A stretch of DNA of 27,288 bases from Cyclobacteriaceae bacterium (GTDB taxonomy: Bacteria; Bacteroidota; Bacteroidia; Cytophagales; Cyclobacteriaceae): assembly GCA_021648745.1 (NCBI GenBank), contig JAKISE010000037.1, positions 1-27,288 on the forward strand, written 5' to 3'. The notes below the pieces were generated by a model, which did not search any database, had not been told where the DNA came from, and saw only the letters and a list, made by a program, of their open reading frames with translations. Positions 8,430 to 17,571 of this stretch are shown here, one piece after another. Position numbers and translations under genes: made by a program. Position 1 is the stretch's first letter. Every line of letters begins with the position of its first letter.

Positions 8430-8846
8430 TTAGCGCAAAGATAAACAAGCATCTTCTTTTATGCGCATCTGTTTTTTTAGTGATTCTGTTTTATCTCCCC
8501 ACCCCATAAGATGTAGAACTCCATGAATTAGAACCCGAGCTAGTTCATCTTCAAATGTAGTTTGTTGTAACAGGGCATTTTCTTTTACCCGATCAACGCT
8601 TATAAAAATATCAGACTCAATGGTGTTTTCTGTTTCCGAATTATCAAAAGTAACTATATCTGTAAAAAAATCGTGGTTCAAATATTTCTGGTTCATACTA
8701 TATAGGTAGTCATCAGAACAAAAAATATAATTGAGCTGCTTAAGTTCATACCCTTCATCAGAAATTATTCTTGAGATCCAAGTTCGAGCGTTTTTTTGCT
8801 GATTTAGTTCAAAATCAGTTTCTTCTTTAAAAAAGTCGATATTCAT
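8430..8846 (-). CDS. ybeY: Endoribonuclease YbeY (16S rRNA maturation)
   Basis: The 138-residue protein has the family core: TDIVTFDN (62-69), ESDIFISVDRV (77-87) and the metal motif HGVLHLMGWGD (108-118). YbeY is a metal-dependent single-strand RNase needed for 16S rRNA 3'-end processing and ribosome quality control. In the common H-x3-H-x5-H zinc motif, His108 and His112 are present, but the third ligand position is Asp118. I recall that Bacteroidota YbeY proteins often have Asp or Lys-Asp here, so this is likely a lineage variant rather than loss of function. It is separated by 5 bases from the ATPase gene upstream and 13 from the DUF4349 gene downstream. Confidence 0.95.
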   Translation of the reverse strand: MNIDFFKEETDFELNQQKNARTWISRIISDEGYELKQLNYIFCSDDYLYSMNQKYLNHDFFTDIVTFDNSETENTIESDIFISVDRVKENALLQQTTFEDELARVLIHGVLHLMGWGDKTESLKKQMRIKEDACLSLR

Positions 8847-8851
8847 TAAAG

Positions 8852-9253
8852 CTAGTTAATGTAAAAAACCAACTCTACTTCCCTGCCTTCATTAATAAAA
8901 TGAACTTCATCGGCAAGGTTTTTCATTAAAAAAATACCTCGTCCCCCTATTTTATCAATATTTTCAGGAGCGGTGGGGTCAGGAAGGTTATTAAAATCAA
9001 ATCCTGAGCCTTCATCAACAATGGCAAACTTTATTTGATTATCATCTAATAACAAGGTAATAGAAACGCTCTTCGCTTTATCTTGTTTATTGCCATGGTG
9101 GATGGCGTTATTTACTGATTCAGTTACAGAAATCATAATGTTACCATATATGTCATCATTGAGGTTAAATTTCTCTTTAACGTTATCAATAAAACTTTCC
9201 ACAATGCGGAGGTTTTCGGTTAATGATGGTATTTGAATATTTATAGTATTCAT
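8852..9253 (-). CDS. RsbW/SpoIIAB-like anti-sigma regulatory ATPase
   Basis: The 133-residue protein is a stand-alone GHKL ATP-binding domain (HATPase_c_2). It has the N box ESVNNAIHHGN (45-55), G1 motif DEGSGFD (80-86) and G2 motif GGRGIFLM (103-110). Proteins of this size usually phosphorylate a STAS-domain anti-anti-sigma factor or bind a sigma factor. No STAS protein, sigma factor or PP2C phosphatase is encoded nearby, so the partner is unknown. It sits between the DUF4175 gene (14-base gap) and ybeY (5-base gap) and is probably co-transcribed with both. The start is the only ATG before the first strand. Confidence 0.92.
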   Translation of the reverse strand: MNTINIQIPSLTENLRIVESFIDNVKEKFNLNDDIYGNIMISVTESVNNAIHHGNKQDKAKSVSITLLLDDNQIKFAIVDEGSGFDFNNLPDPTAPENIDKIGGRGIFLMKNLADEVHFINEGREVELVFYIN

Positions 9254-9267
9254 TATGTATCTGATAA

Positions 9268-12200
9268 TCAGTTTGTTGTGTCGTTTTTTAGTCGATTAAA
9301 GTACTCGTTTACTTCTTTTTTATAATACGGATGCAATTTAGGTGGTATTGTTTTTATTAATTCTATTTCTTGCTCTTTTTGTTTTAAATATTCTTCAAAG
9401 GCTTTAGGAAGCTCTTTTTCATATTGAACAGCAGATTTCGATTCGCGTTTCAATTCCATTTCTTGTTCACGTAAAGCCTTCTCTGCTTCTAGCAGCCGGG
9501 TCAATATTTGTTGTTGCCTTCGTTGCAAGTCTCGAGATAGGTTTTTATTTACCAAATCTAGTTCAGTTTGTTCCATTTGCTTTTGCAAATTTCCTAGGTT
9601 TCCAGGGGTGTTCCCCTCCTTGCCGTCAGGCTTATTTCCTAGTTTTTCTTCTGCTTCACGTAGTGCTTTTCGGATCATTTCTTGCTGTGCAGCTAGTTTG
9701 GCCAGCTCTTGCGATAATTCTTTCCCAGATTTCCCGCTTTTCTGCAACTCTCTAATCTCTTTATTTAGTTGTTCTTGCAACTCCGACATGCCTGGCATAG
9801 GTTGTTTCTTGTCTCCTTTGCCTTTACCCATGGCATCGGCCATACTTTCTTGCATTTGTTGCAGCACATTGTCCAACATTAGTGCAAGGTTATTCATAGA
9901 TGTCATTGATAATTGTTGGTACCCTGTAGCCTGAGCCTTTTTTCTATCTTTAATTGCATCCGTACTTTTGTCGAGTTGTGCATTCATTTCGTTTAATTCT
10001 CTTGTAACAAATGAAGAAATGGACATTACCCTGCTTGCGAGTGAAAGAAGGCTATCTTTTATAATTTTAGAATCGTCTTTAATTTTTAATTGCTGTTCGG
10101 ATAAGGTAACAAATTGAGGGTTACTTTGGTTAACAGCTCTAAAGTCAACCATCACCCGCTCCTGCGTATAAGATAAGGTAATTAAATTTTCTAAAATAGC
10201 GCGTAAATTATTTACATCCTCCTGCATTTGCTCCATTTGCATGCCCCCTTGCATTTGTTCAAGCTTCTTTGCAAGTTTTTTCATACTGTTACTAGAGTTC
10301 TTTTGGTTTTGTGAAGATTTCTTCCTATTATTTTTCTCTAAGTTTTCTTTTGCTTCAGAAATTTCTTTATTTACCTCATCCTCTTCCCCTGAGGTTGATT
10401 CAAATGATTCTGGTCGTTTAAGCTCGTTATTTTTCTCTTTGGTCTCTTCTAGGTCTTCTTTTATTTTATCAAATTCTTTCTCTATTTCTTCCTGCTCTTC
10501 TTTAAGGTTATCCGTACTATTTTGCTTGTCTTTAGTGTTCTCAGCTAAGCTATCTTGCTTATCAGCCAACTCATTTAAATCTTCGGTAAGTTTTTCTAAA
10601 TTTTGCTCAACTTGTAATCGTTTAAAAAGTTCTAATGTGCGCTCCAGCTCTTCCTCCAAATTCATTTCCTTATTTTGGATATCATTAAGCATGGACTGAA
10701 CTTTATCTGCTTCAGCCTGATCTTCTAATAATTTTTGCAATTCATCATAGAGCTTCCTGGTTTCTTCGTCCAATAGTTCATTTATCAAGTTTTGGAGTTG
10801 TTGTGCTTTTTCTTCCAACTCAGGACTTGGCTTTTGGATTTCACTACGCTGTAGGTTAAGTAGTTCATTTTGTTTCTTTAACTCTTCAACCTTCTCATTA
10901 AGCTTTTCTTTTTCTTTAAGTAGATCTTTAATATTTTGCTTGTCCTCCCAACTCAGTTCTTTTTTACCCTTAAGGTCTTCTACAGCTTTGTCGAGTTTTT
11001 TTCTTAATTCAGCTGACTTTGTTTTTGCTTTGTTAATACTCGATTTTTCAGCCTTTTCATTTTTTGCTAACTTGTTTTCAAGCTCTTCTTTAGTAGGAAG
11101 TTTCAAATACATAGTATTAGATTTGGCAGATTTATTTCCATTAACTTGGTCGTTATCAAATACTTGTAAGTAATATGAAATATTGTCACCTGGAGAAAGG
11201 GCTAAGGAATCAACAATCCAATTATAGTATATCTGCTGCTCGGGTGCTCCTTTCTTAATAGTTATTTTAATGACATTTTCGGGCTCATTCTCTTTCTGAT
11301 ATTTTAATAATAACCTTGAAATACCATGATCGTCCGCTATTTGTCCTCCAATTGATATTGATTTGTACAGAAGTGTATCAACAAAACTTTGTACCTGAAT
11401 TTTAGGAGCCAAATCTTTAATGGAAGTAATGGCATATTCTATTTTTCCTTTTTGTTTTGCTATACCTGAATTTAATATAAAGCCATAATAACCTGATTCT
11501 TTTATTGTTTTGTTAACTCTGTAATCGTTGGCACCTATTCTCTCAGAAGTTATAGTATCGGCATTATAATAGTACGCTACATCATCAGAATGCTGGGCAT
11601 TTAAATTCCAAGAAACCAATGTACCTTCAGGCAATTCTAGCTCTCCAACAGGACTAATTACTTCGTTTTTTAATTTAAGATATGATGGGTAGCGAATATT
11701 GGCTGATAAAGAGTTCATAGTGGGCCTGGAAATAATGGCCAATTCAAATTTGCCTGAGTTGAAACCAGCAGCTTCTACACGAAATATTTTTGATTCTTGA
11801 ATGCTGTTAAGGAGCAAAGTAAAAGAGCCAATTCCCGTATTAGCCATTTTAATCCTTGCTTTTCCATCTACAATATAAGCTTCAGTTGGAATAGAACCCC
11901 CTTTCAGTTTTACAACCAATTGATAATCTTCATATCGATAGGCATGTAAATCGGATGCAATTTCAAATGAAAATGGAGCTGTTGGAGTGTATTCCGTTCT
12001 AAAGTTGATAATTCTATTAGTGCTGGAAACAAATTCATTTGGTGCTAGGAGCAAAACAGCTAATAGAAGGACTAATAAAGGAATAAAAACCTTAAATGGT
12101 CTTTTCGTTTCAGATGTATCAACTGCTTCTGTGAATTCAACAGAATTGAGCGACCTAGCCCTCTGATTTATGCTGGCTTGAGCTAGGGACTTACTATTAT

Positions 12201-12558
12201 TATTTACACCACTTAATTCTAAGTAATTTATTAATTTGTCCTTTATTGAAGGAAAATATGAACCAATTGCGTTTGCAGCATCTTTATCTTTAATTGATCG
12301 GTTTGCATTCAATAACTGGAGGGCCGGCTTAATAATTAGAATACCAGCCGAAGTTAAAATTGCCATGGAAAACAGAACAAAAATAATTGTTCTGTTCAAG
12401 GCACTCAATTCACCAACCCACTCTGCTACCCCCATTAACATGCCAAGCCCAAGGAAGAGAGAAACCCAAACAATGCTTCCTTTCAAAAGCTTAAGTTTTA
12501 GTGCCTTCGTTTTATAAAGGTGGAGTTTAGTTTCAATGTGGTTGATATGTGATTTCAA
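9268..12558 (-). CDS. DUF4175 family large membrane protein with coiled coil
   Basis: The 1096-residue protein has two N-terminal transmembrane helices (about 28-46 and 58-78) and a third at about 155-172. A beta-rich region follows to about 490, then a very long Glu/Lys/Gln-rich coiled coil to about 770 and again in the last 200 residues. A Met- and Gln-rich stretch (MQGGMQMEQMQ) lies in between. This layout matches the Bacteroidota DUF4175 family, whose function is unknown. Its length suggests an envelope-spanning or structural role, but that is inference. It is first in a tight same-strand cluster with the RsbW-like ATPase and ybeY. Confidence 0.88.
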   Translation of the reverse strand: MKSHINHIETKLHLYKTKALKLKLLKGSIVWVSLFLGLGMLMGVAEWVGELSALNRTIIFVLFSMAILTSAGILIIKPALQLLNANRSIKDKDAANAIGSYFPSIKDKLINYLELSGVNNNSKSLAQASINQRARSLNSVEFTEAVDTSETKRPFKVFIPLLVLLLAVLLLAPNEFVSSTNRIINFRTEYTPTAPFSFEIASDLHAYRYEDYQLVVKLKGGSIPTEAYIVDGKARIKMANTGIGSFTLLLNSIQESKIFRVEAAGFNSGKFELAIISRPTMNSLSANIRYPSYLKLKNEVISPVGELELPEGTLVSWNLNAQHSDDVAYYYNADTITSERIGANDYRVNKTIKESGYYGFILNSGIAKQKGKIEYAITSIKDLAPKIQVQSFVDTLLYKSISIGGQIADDHGISRLLLKYQKENEPENVIKITIKKGAPEQQIYYNWIVDSLALSPGDNISYYLQVFDNDQVNGNKSAKSNTMYLKLPTKEELENKLAKNEKAEKSSINKAKTKSAELRKKLDKAVEDLKGKKELSWEDKQNIKDLLKEKEKLNEKVEELKKQNELLNLQRSEIQKPSPELEEKAQQLQNLINELLDEETRKLYDELQKLLEDQAEADKVQSMLNDIQNKEMNLEEELERTLELFKRLQVEQNLEKLTEDLNELADKQDSLAENTKDKQNSTDNLKEEQEEIEKEFDKIKEDLEETKEKNNELKRPESFESTSGEEDEVNKEISEAKENLEKNNRKKSSQNQKNSSNSMKKLAKKLEQMQGGMQMEQMQEDVNNLRAILENLITLSYTQERVMVDFRAVNQSNPQFVTLSEQQLKIKDDSKIIKDSLLSLASRVMSISSFVTRELNEMNAQLDKSTDAIKDRKKAQATGYQQLSMTSMNNLALMLDNVLQQMQESMADAMGKGKGDKKQPMPGMSELQEQLNKEIRELQKSGKSGKELSQELAKLAAQQEMIRKALREAEEKLGNKPDGKEGNTPGNLGNLQKQMEQTELDLVNKNLSRDLQRRQQQILTRLLEAEKALREQEMELKRESKSAVQYEKELPKAFEEYLKQKEQEIELIKTIPPKLHPYYKKEVNEYFNRLKNDTTN

Positions 12559-12592
12559 TATGGGTTACTAAACGTAATTATTGTTAAGTAGT

Positions 12593-13357
12593 TTAAAGAT
12601 CAATTTCTAAATAGGTAGGACAGTGGTCAGAATGAAAAGCTTCGTTACGAACATTGGCATCTATAATTTTTTCTTCCAATGGAGATGTTACCATTTGGTA
12701 ATCGATACGCCAACCTTTATTATTTGGTCTTGCGTTTGCTCGGTAAGTCCACCAACTATACATGTCTGGTTCTTTATGAATTTTTCTAAAGCTATCTACA
12801 AAACCCGATTCCAAAAATGAAGTAACCCAAGCTCTTTCTTCAGGTAAAAAACCAGAGTTCTTTTTATTCCCTTTTGGGTTGTGAATATCTATTTCTTCAT
12901 GAGCAATATTATAGTCACCAACAATTACCAAATTTGGAATGGTCTTTTTTAAATCATCAATATAGTCTTGAAAGTCTGCCAACCAGCCCATTTTAAAGGC
13001 CTGACGTTCGTCTCCACTCGTACCAGAGGGCATGTAGGTACAAATAATCGATCCTCCAGGGTAATCGGCCCTAATAATTCGCCCTTCGTAGTCGTATTTT
13101 CCTATCCCACAGCCATATTCTACGTGTTTTGGTTCAATTTTAGAAAATATGGCAACACCACTATAGCCGGGCTTCTCAGCCGACATCCAGTAGTGTTTGA
13201 AGCCCATCGCCTCCAATTCTGTGGTATCTACCTGCTCTTGCCTTGCTTTTAACTCTTGGATGCAAACCACATCTGGGTTCTCATTTTTTATCCAATCATA
13301 GAGGCCTTTCTTAATTGCCGCCCGAATACCATTTACGTTATAAGATATAATTTTCAT
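12593..13357 (-). CDS. xth: Exodeoxyribonuclease III (AP endonuclease)
   Basis: The 254-residue protein is full length for the ExoIII/APE1 family. Catalytic signatures are NVNGIR (7-12), QELKA with the metal-binding Glu35, GDYN (Asp148 and Asn150, transition-state residues), WRIDY (Asp219) and the C-terminal HSDHCP with His245. It cuts the DNA backbone 5' of abasic sites and removes 3'-blocking groups in base excision repair. The small hypothetical gene at 13379 lies 21 bases upstream on the same strand and may be co-transcribed. The product fits ExoA/XthA; I use xth as the generic symbol. Confidence 0.96.
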   Translation of the reverse strand: MKIISYNVNGIRAAIKKGLYDWIKNENPDVVCIQELKARQEQVDTTELEAMGFKHYWMSAEKPGYSGVAIFSKIEPKHVEYGCGIGKYDYEGRIIRADYPGGSIICTYMPSGTSGDERQAFKMGWLADFQDYIDDLKKTIPNLVIVGDYNIAHEEIDIHNPKGNKKNSGFLPEERAWVTSFLESGFVDSFRKIHKEPDMYSWWTYRANARPNNKGWRIDYQMVTSPLEEKIIDANVRNEAFHSDHCPTYLEIDL

Positions 13358-13378
13358 ATCAATATTTTAAATTAGATA

Positions 13379-13738
13379 TTAGAAGTCGAGTTTTATTTCA
13401 TCTTCAAAATATTCTAATACTTGCATTTTTAATAATTGTTCTTGTTCAAGTAAATCAAAGTGTGGCACTTCCTTAACTTTTTTCCAATGTGGCCAGCCAT
13501 CTTCATCTAGTCCTTCAAGTGTATAGTAACCAGATAGACTTAGTACTTTGCAAATAGCAATATGCATGAGGTCTTGCTTTTGTTCTTTGCTAAAGTCTAA
13601 GGTTCCTTTACCTAGCTCTTGCACTCCGATCAAAAGTAATATACTGTTCAGGTCACGAGGCTTTTTGCCAACAATGTCTTTTAACTTTAAACGCAATCGC
13701 TGCCATGTTCGCTCAAGTTCAAGATCTTTCTTTATCAT
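13379..13738 (-). CDS. Small conserved-type hypothetical protein
   Basis: The 119-residue protein has no signal peptide or membrane segment and should be cytoplasmic. It begins with a charged helix (KKDLELERTWQRLRLKLKD) and continues with mixed helix and a Trp- and acid-rich C-terminal half (DEDGWPHWKKVKEVPHFD). Codon use and base composition resemble the neighbours. I recognise no domain; small acidic proteins next to xth homologues are plausible Bacteroidota-conserved unknowns, but that is only an impression. It precedes exodeoxyribonuclease III by 21 bases on the same strand. The region upstream (13739-14007) is gene-free. Confidence 0.75.
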   Translation of the reverse strand: MIKKDLELERTWQRLRLKLKDIVGKKPRDLNSILLLIGVQELGKGTLDFSKEQKQDLMHIAICKVLSLSGYYTLEGLDEDGWPHWKKVKEVPHFDLLEQEQLLKMQVLEYFEDEIKLDF

Positions 13739-13977
13739 GTATGTAAAACTATCTTGTTTTTGCCACTTCTCAATACTCTATGGCTTGTCTTAGTTAAGTA
13801 ATTAGAAAGAGCCTAAGTCCAATATAGCACAAAGGGATGACAAAAATTTTAAACAAAAGGATCTTAGGAAGAGCTTACAAAAACCTTTTAAAGTGATATT
13901 CTGTTGTGTCTGGCGGGCTTGTCCAGTATATATAGCCTAAGGTCGAAACCGTACATCAATTGACGATCCCCTATTAT

Positions 13978-13993
13978 CTACTTTGGAAAGTAG
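13978..13993. terminator. Short dyad downstream of the S41 peptidase gene
   Basis: CTACTTT, GG, AAAGTAG is a perfect 7-base inverted repeat, 14 bases beyond the stop of the minus-strand peptidase gene. There is no T-run after it on the minus strand, so termination is uncertain. The remainder of the gap 13739-14007 shows no gene or other structure that I can support. Confidence 0.3.
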
Positions 13994-14007
13994 AATTGAC
14001 CCTTCAA

Positions 14008-15723
14008 TCAATCTTCAATCAACTTAAGGGCGAATTTCTTTACAGCATCTATTTTATTTACATAGTCATCTATGCTTTGGGTTACAGAATAATCGGGCAA
14101 AATGCCTATTTCATCAGGAAGCGATGTAACCATAGTTTCGTTTGTACTGTTGGCTACATAATAAACCAATTTTGTATTTGTGAGCCTACATATTGTTTGC
14201 CCAGCTGTGCAAAATTGAGTTGACCCAAGCTCTTCACCTATAATAATTCCTAAGTTTAGCTCTTTAACGAATGACATAAAATGACCTGTTGTTGAGTTTC
14301 CTTCTCCATCTATCAGGTAATAAACTTGCCCTTTAAAAGAATTTGAGAATGGTTCTTGATTGTCTGTTTTTGATGTTGAATAAACGAAAGGTTTGTTCAC
14401 TAAGTACTTTAGAAGATGGATACTAGATTCTTGAGAACCACCGCCATTAAAACGGAGGTCTATGATTAAATTTTCAACTCCTTTTTTCGCCATTTCTTTA
14501 AAACTAGCATCCATAAAATCTTCAAAAACCGTTAGGTTATTCCAAGGGTAATAATTGAATGAAGAAATAGTTAATATGGCACTTTTATCATCGCCCAATA
14601 TTTTAAAGCATAAATTAGTAGCACAACGCTTTATGGATTCATCGTTTAATGGATCTTTAAATGCTTTAGCCTTGTTTAATATAATTGTGCTTTCTTCTCC
14701 ATTGACCCTAATTTCATAAGTTGCCGGAAAATCAAGTGCAAAAGGAATAAGACCGGTTGCCCATGTATTAAAAAAATGTTTTTTTGTAGTTTCAATATAT
14801 CCTTGAGATGGAATGTGCTTGTAAATGTCGCTTATAAGTTTAGAAACGGCTATTCCATTTATACTTATAATTTCGTCTTTTAAACGTACGTTGTTTTTAT
14901 TGTTTAAGGGGTCGATAACAAATAATTGGTTGTTTACCCATCGTGTTTGTACTGGAAACCTTAATGAAACGGGCAACATTTCATTTTCAGAAAAAAAATC
15001 GCCCATAGAAGTGTGCGAACAATTAACGCTAGCAATTATTTCGCTGCAATGCCATCTAAACTCGCTGTAAGTCGTATTCGCTGTAATAAGTCCTTTTTTC
15101 TCTTCAATAATCGCCCAAAAGGCTTCTTTAGAAGTGAATTTAAACGTTTCTGGGTGAACTTCCATTAATCTTTTTCCCAATTGATCTAAATCATTTTTGT
15201 ACTCCTTAGGCGTATAGATTTTACCAAATTTCTCAGCAGGTGTTTCAGCAACCTTATTGGGGTATTTTATACGTTCGATTTGATCCTCTGCATTAAAGTT
15301 ATAAGGGTTGAGCTCCAATGATTTTTCATAGTTAAGTATGGCTAATTCATTATTTCCATTCACCATATAAGCTTCTGCTAGGCTGTCGTATGGATTTGAC
15401 GAATTAGGGAACTGCTCAACAATTAATTTAAATATCTCAATGGCTTCTATCACTTTATTGCTCCACAGTAACGAGTAGCCATACATAGTAAGTTCATCTT
15501 CGTTCTTAAAATTATAGCCCTTTGGGTCTTCTTTTTTTAGCCGATGGTAAAGCGCTATTCTTTCTGCCACCGGCAAGTGATTATTTTCTTTGAGTGTTTG
15601 TGCTATGGATTCAATGGTATTGCCTGATGCTATGGTTGTGTTGGATTGCCCGCTACAAGAAGAAACGAATACCAGAGTGAATAATAATATCCAGAGCTGA
15701 GTGTTTAAATAATTCTTTTTCAT
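14008..15723 (-). CDS. S41-like (tail-specific) peptidase lipoprotein with TPRs
   Basis: The 571-residue protein has a lipoprotein signal with Cys23 (LVFVSSCSGQ). TPRs cover about residues 80-145 (including NPYDSLAEAYMVNGNNELAI). A PDZ-like segment (VRLKDEIISINGIAVSKLI) and an S41 core follow: NLIIDLRFNGGGS (418-430), then YLIDGEGNSTTGHF with Ser477 at the nucleophile position, and GIIIGEELGS. The Lys of CtpA-type Ser/Lys dyads is not evident after GEELGS, so it may use a tricorn-like arrangement or be weakly active. Substrate is unknown; location is the periplasm or outer membrane. It follows the serine hydrolase gene by 60 bases and is probably in the same operon. Confidence 0.87.
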   Translation of the reverse strand: MKKNYLNTQLWILLFTLVFVSSCSGQSNTTIASGNTIESIAQTLKENNHLPVAERIALYHRLKKEDPKGYNFKNEDELTMYGYSLLWSNKVIEAIEIFKLIVEQFPNSSNPYDSLAEAYMVNGNNELAILNYEKSLELNPYNFNAEDQIERIKYPNKVAETPAEKFGKIYTPKEYKNDLDQLGKRLMEVHPETFKFTSKEAFWAIIEEKKGLITANTTYSEFRWHCSEIIASVNCSHTSMGDFFSENEMLPVSLRFPVQTRWVNNQLFVIDPLNNKNNVRLKDEIISINGIAVSKLISDIYKHIPSQGYIETTKKHFFNTWATGLIPFALDFPATYEIRVNGEESTIILNKAKAFKDPLNDESIKRCATNLCFKILGDDKSAILTISSFNYYPWNNLTVFEDFMDASFKEMAKKGVENLIIDLRFNGGGSQESSIHLLKYLVNKPFVYSTSKTDNQEPFSNSFKGQVYYLIDGEGNSTTGHFMSFVKELNLGIIIGEELGSTQFCTAGQTICRLTNTKLVYYVANSTNETMVTSLPDEIGILPDYSVTQSIDDYVNKIDAVKKFALKLIED

Positions 15724-15783
15724 TTGTTATATTTTTGAGTTGTCATTTAGCAGAACTTGTTGGTTGCAGAAAAGCAAAAAGTC

Positions 15784-17280
15784 TTAATTTACCATTACGC
15801 CCAAACCTTTCAGTACATTAACTGCCCCTTTGTTTCTTGGGTTCAATTCAACTGACTTCTTATAATTTATAATGGCATTTGTAGTATCTCCAAGTACCAA
15901 TAATTGCTCTCCATAACTGTCGTACGGGATGAAGGAATCAGGAAACGCCCCTACATTTAGTTTAAATATGAATAATGCTTCTTCCGTTTTATCTGATTGC
16001 AGTAACTCATAGCCTGCAATATTCATTTCGTCTACATCCATATAATAATCACTAGACCCCTTAATTTCTGTATAGTATTCAAGTCCAGCACCTATTCCAT
16101 CCTTTTTAACTACATCAACCAAGGAGTATGCTACAGATTTATTAATGTTGTAGGGTTTATTTTCAAGTATGCCAATAATCGAATTTGTGATTTCAAAACG
16201 AGCACTTTTCTCCGTATTGCCTAACATAATAATGGATGATTTAGTGGAAGGAATTCTATTAAATAAAGTTCTAACACCGGGCATTCCTCCACCATGGCTA
16301 TACGTTTCAACACGTTCTTCGGTAGTACCCACTCGCATGCCGCCAATAATCCAACCATAGCCATAATGCCTGCCATTAAATGCAGATACATATTTGCCAT
16401 ATAATAGGTCTATATATTTTTGAGGAAGTAGCTTTTCTGTGTAGAGCGCTTGATCCCAAAGAAACATGTCTTCTACCGTTGAGTAAATGCTGCCTGCTGC
16501 ATAGGGGGTTGACATATCAATGTAATTCGCATTATAAAATTCATTTCTAAGATACCCATTTGTATAACCTTTAGCTCTGTTCTCAAGTACCACACGGTTA
16601 TCATCAAATCCTGAATTGAGCATTCCTAAGGGCGTAAATATATTATCCTGCAACATCTGTTTGTAGGGTTTACCGGTAATCTTTTCAATGATTACCCCAA
16701 GTAGCACATAGCCCGTATTGGTATAAGAATAGTCTTCTCCTGGTGTAAACCGAAGGTCTCCTTCAGCAAATATTTTCACTAGGTCTTCTGGACTGTGTTT
16801 GTAAGGATCCATATCTCTATAATCCATAAAATCATGAAAACCTGGGGTGCCAGAAGTGTGTGTAAGCAAATGATGAATTGTAATTCTATCTGCATTCTTT
16901 TTAGGGTAATCTGGCAAGTAGGCAGAAATTGGCTCTTGTAAATCCAACTTGTTTTCTGCCACCAATTGCATAATTAGCAGAGATGTAAATTGTTTTGTAA
17001 TGGAGGCTATTCTAAATTTTGTATCCGTTTGATTTGGAATTTTCCATTCCATATCAGCCATCCCGAAGCCTTTCTTAAAAATGATTTTACCTTCTTCAGC
17101 TACCAAAATAGACCCATTAAACTTTCCATAGCTAGTATAGTTGCTAATAAGTTCCTCTATTTTATCTGCTTTGTTTGTGTTCTTAGCCGATGAAGTCTGG
17201 CTATTGCAAGATAAACTTATAGCCCCAATTAGAATTCCAAAATAAATAGTCTTTATAAATGCTCGTTTATTTGTATTCAT
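15784..17280 (-). CDS. Beta-lactamase-family serine hydrolase lipoprotein with C-terminal TPR tail
   Basis: The 498-residue protein has a lipoprotein signal (SLSC, Cys25) and a class C beta-lactamase/PBP-like domain. The motifs are SITK (Ser93, Lys96), YTN (186-188) and HGGG (329-332), the usual Ser-x-x-Lys, Tyr-x-Asn and His-x-Gly set. The family includes D-aminopeptidases, esterases and PBP4-like hydrolases, so antibiotic resistance cannot be assumed. Residues about 425-490 form a TPR pair (DSYGEQLLVLGDTTNAIINY) very similar in layout to the TPRs of the next gene. The upstream side holds a decayed fragment (17290-17502). Confidence 0.92.
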   Translation of the reverse strand: MNTNKRAFIKTIYFGILIGAISLSCNSQTSSAKNTNKADKIEELISNYTSYGKFNGSILVAEEGKIIFKKGFGMADMEWKIPNQTDTKFRIASITKQFTSLLIMQLVAENKLDLQEPISAYLPDYPKKNADRITIHHLLTHTSGTPGFHDFMDYRDMDPYKHSPEDLVKIFAEGDLRFTPGEDYSYTNTGYVLLGVIIEKITGKPYKQMLQDNIFTPLGMLNSGFDDNRVVLENRAKGYTNGYLRNEFYNANYIDMSTPYAAGSIYSTVEDMFLWDQALYTEKLLPQKYIDLLYGKYVSAFNGRHYGYGWIIGGMRVGTTEERVETYSHGGGMPGVRTLFNRIPSTKSSIIMLGNTEKSARFEITNSIIGILENKPYNINKSVAYSLVDVVKKDGIGAGLEYYTEIKGSSDYYMDVDEMNIAGYELLQSDKTEEALFIFKLNVGAFPDSFIPYDSYGEQLLVLGDTTNAIINYKKSVELNPRNKGAVNVLKGLGVMVN

Positions 17281-17289
17281 TCTCAGGTT

Positions 17290-17502
17290 TTAAGTCTTTT
17301 TTTGCATTTGGAGAAACAAAATGAGCTCCATTTTAATAACTAATTGATATTCACTTTTCCCCGCTTCATTAATTTCTATATCAATTTTATAAGGTTCGGT
17401 AGCTATTATAGAGGTTGCTTTTTCAGAAGAATCATTAAGCCGATTATTGTCGGAAACATAACCTAGGCTTAAGAGCGATAGAATTATTAGTGAAATGCTC
17501 AT
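17290..17502 (-). pseudogene. Truncated, probably frameshifted remnant of a secreted protein gene
   Basis: The frame encodes 70 residues: a signal-like N-terminus (MSISLIILSLLSLGYV), a linker, then EPYKIDIEINEAGKSEYQLV and IKMELILFLQMQKKT. Moving to another frame at the KMEL codons gives GAHFVSPNAKKDL. That resembles, from memory, a 'GAHFVSPNAK-DFKGKF' stretch of uncharacterised secreted Bacteroidota proteins, which normally continue for more than 100 residues. Here the alternative frame stops just inside the next gene. I infer a deletion with a frameshift, after which the serine hydrolase gene begins within 10 bases. A short functional peptide cannot be excluded. Confidence 0.5.
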
Positions 17503-17514
17503 TGCTTATTAAAT

Positions 17515-17545
17515 TTAAAAACGATGTTGCCTAAACAACACCGTT
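17515..17545 (-). terminator. Rho-independent terminator of the DUF1573 gene
   Basis: On the minus strand a 10-base stem (AACGGTGTTG with CAACATCGTT, one G-U pair) encloses a 6-base loop and is followed by TTTTT. It lies 27 bases past the DUF1573 stop and just before the decayed fragment, so it separates the two transcripts. Confidence 0.75.
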
Positions 17546-17571
17546 CAATTTTGAGTTTTTGATTAAAGATT

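Noticed and set aside
10241..10699. 152-codon plus-strand open frame
   Set aside because: Ser- and Phe-rich antisense of the Glu/Lys coiled coil of the DUF4175 gene; no start context.
15784..17280. Antibiotic-resistance beta-lactamase
   Set aside because: The motifs fit the broad serine hydrolase family; the TPR tail and lipoprotein signal are unlike resistance enzymes.
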